A stretch of 64,000 nt of DNA from Tateyamaria omphalii. Its GTDB lineage: Bacteria > Pseudomonadota > Alphaproteobacteria > Rhodobacterales > Rhodobacteraceae. Below are positions 62,974 through 64,000 of the stretch, one piece after another. The position numbers were made by a program, and so were the translations under genes. The stretch's first letter is position 1, and each line of letters starts with the position of its first letter. Under the pieces are notes generated by a model. That model saw nothing but the letters and a program-made list of their open reading frames with translations, was not told the DNA's origin and did not search any database. The stretch covers positions 248,001-312,000 of the forward strand of contig NZ_BMWT01000001.1 of NCBI RefSeq assembly GCF_014651375.1, given 5' to 3'.

Positions 62974-63840
62974 CTATGCGCGTACCATCTTTTCGTAGCT
63001 TTCCGAAATCTCCCGGGTGATCGCGCCAACTTCGAAATTGTAGTCGGCAATTTCACCAACCGGCGTGACCTCGGCCGCAGTGCCGGTCAGCCAGCACTGT
63101 TCGAATCCTTCCAGCTCATCAGGCATGATCACACGTTCATGCACCTTGATCTGGCGATCTTCCAACATGCCGATGACAGTTTGCCGTGTCAGACCATTCA
63201 GGAACACATCTGCCTTGGGTGTATGCACCTCGCCATCCTTGACGAAGAAGATGTTGGCGCCTGTGCACTCCGCCACGTAGCCACGGTAATCCATGAACAA
63301 AGCGTCCGAACATCCTTTGGCCTCTGCCGCATGCTTGGATGTGGTGCAGATCATGTAAAGACCCGCCGCCTTGGCATGGACCGGGGCCGTCTCGGGCGAG
63401 GGCCGCTTCCACTTGGCGATGTCGATCTTGGCGCCCTTGTACTTGGCGTCGCCGTAGTAGTTGCCCCACTCCCAGGCCGCGATGGCCAGATGAACCGGGT
63501 TCCTGGCAGATGCGACACCCATATCTTCACCTGCACCGCGCCAGGCCACAGCCCGTACATAGGCGTCGGTCAACCCGTTCATGGTCAGCACTTCCTGCTT
63601 GGCCGCTTCGATTTCATCAACTGTGTAGGGGATTTGGAAATCCAACTCACCAGCCGAGTAGTGCAGGCGCTCCGAATGCTTTCGGCTCAGAAAAATCTTG
63701 CCATCATAGGCGCGCTCGCCTTCGAATACAGACGACGCATAGTGCATGGCATGCGTGAGAATATGGACATTCGCCTGCCGCCAGTCGACCATTTGGCCGT
63801 CCATCCAGATTTTCCCGTCGCGATCATCGTAGCCAGCCAT
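62974..63840 (-). CDS. ilvE: Branched-chain amino acid aminotransferase
   Basis: 288 residues from the ATG at 63840, with GGAGGG upstream. Fold type IV PLP enzyme: AMHYASSVFEGERAY, AKAAGLYMI with the substrate loop, the PLP-binding region (candidate Lys in HAKAAG), and GYVAECTGANIFFVKDG. Transfers the amino group of Leu, Ile and Val. Confidence 0.94.
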   Translation of the reverse strand: MAGYDDRDGKIWMDGQMVDWRQANVHILTHAMHYASSVFEGERAYDGKIFLSRKHSERLHYSAGELDFQIPYTVDEIEAAKQEVLTMNGLTDAYVRAVAWRGAGEDMGVASARNPVHLAIAAWEWGNYYGDAKYKGAKIDIAKWKRPSPETAPVHAKAAGLYMICTTSKHAAEAKGCSDALFMDYRGYVAECTGANIFFVKDGEVHTPKADVFLNGLTRQTVIGMLEDRQIKVHERVIMPDELEGFEQCWLTGTAAEVTPVGEIADYNFEVGAITREISESYEKMVRA

Positions 63841-63990
63841 GGCACCCTCCGAATTTGCATTTGTTGCGCGACTAGGACCGATGCGGTCATAAAGTTGCGC
63901 AAAACCTGCGATTCGATAGCCCTTCACCCTTGGAATGTCAACAAGGCTGACTTAAACTGCCACAAAAGACGACCAGAGATGGGGACGGGC

Positions 63991-64000
63991 ATGGCCGACG
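63991..64000 (+). CDS. Possible start of the next gene (cut by window end)
   Basis: ATGGCCGACG at the very end follows GGGGACGGGC and could begin a rightward gene divergent from ilvE. Only three codons are visible, so this is only a pointer. Confidence 0.3.

Overview
The window looks like a chromosomal segment of a marine alphaproteobacterium, most likely Rhodobacterales (Roseobacter group). Supporting this are a petABC cytochrome bc1 operon with alphaproteobacterial-type proteins, a ribH2-type lumazine synthase under an FMN riboswitch, thiBPQ under a TPP riboswitch, dapF-mtaB, a TRAP transporter, a PhoD phosphatase and a large RTX protein. No rRNA and no CRISPR array were seen; one tRNA gene is present.

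Layout. 1-1842: end of a TRAP-transporter/SDR/KdgF-like cupin set that suggests uronate catabolism. 2116-8376: a secreted six-heme cytochrome c next to a Tat-exported LodA-type (cysteine tryptophylquinone) oxidase and its LodB-type flavoprotein. 8479-10354: zinc alcohol dehydrogenase and a nitroreductase. 10484-18715: a tightly overlapping operon with an unusual succinate dehydrogenase/fumarate reductase (order B-C-D-A), a two-subunit class I fumarase/tartrate dehydratase, two small unknown genes and a TSUP permease, facing a second TSUP permease and a LysR regulator. 19134-22928: a 1264-residue RTX protein.

23299-46076 is a complete Tn7-like transposon of 22,778 bp. It has 24-bp terminal inverted repeats starting TGT (22 of 24 identical), sub-terminal repeats, a perfect 5-bp target duplication (TCATT), and sits 8 bp past the 3' end of tRNA-Lys(UUU). 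Its machinery is an overlapping operon TniQ-TnsA-TnsB-TnsC in the middle of the element. Cargo includes a GAF/HATPase-like sensor with a receiver-kinase fusion, an AbiGi-like protein, a DUF2235 lipase-like protein with an alpha/beta hydrolase, a PHP/SMC-like ATPase (TrlF type), a metallophosphoesterase, and several unknown secreted or membrane proteins. This cargo is probably anti-phage or conflict-related and is the most novel part of the window.

46090-64000 returns to core genes: tRNA-Lys, dapF, mtaB, petABC, a GST, a PaiB-like protein, ribH2, thiBPQ, a SEC-C microprotein, aroC, a TetR regulator divergent from a DM13 protein with three operator-like repeats between them, a DMT exporter, phoD, an NTF2-like protein and ilvE. 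Base composition is visibly more AT-rich in most of the transposon than in the flanks.
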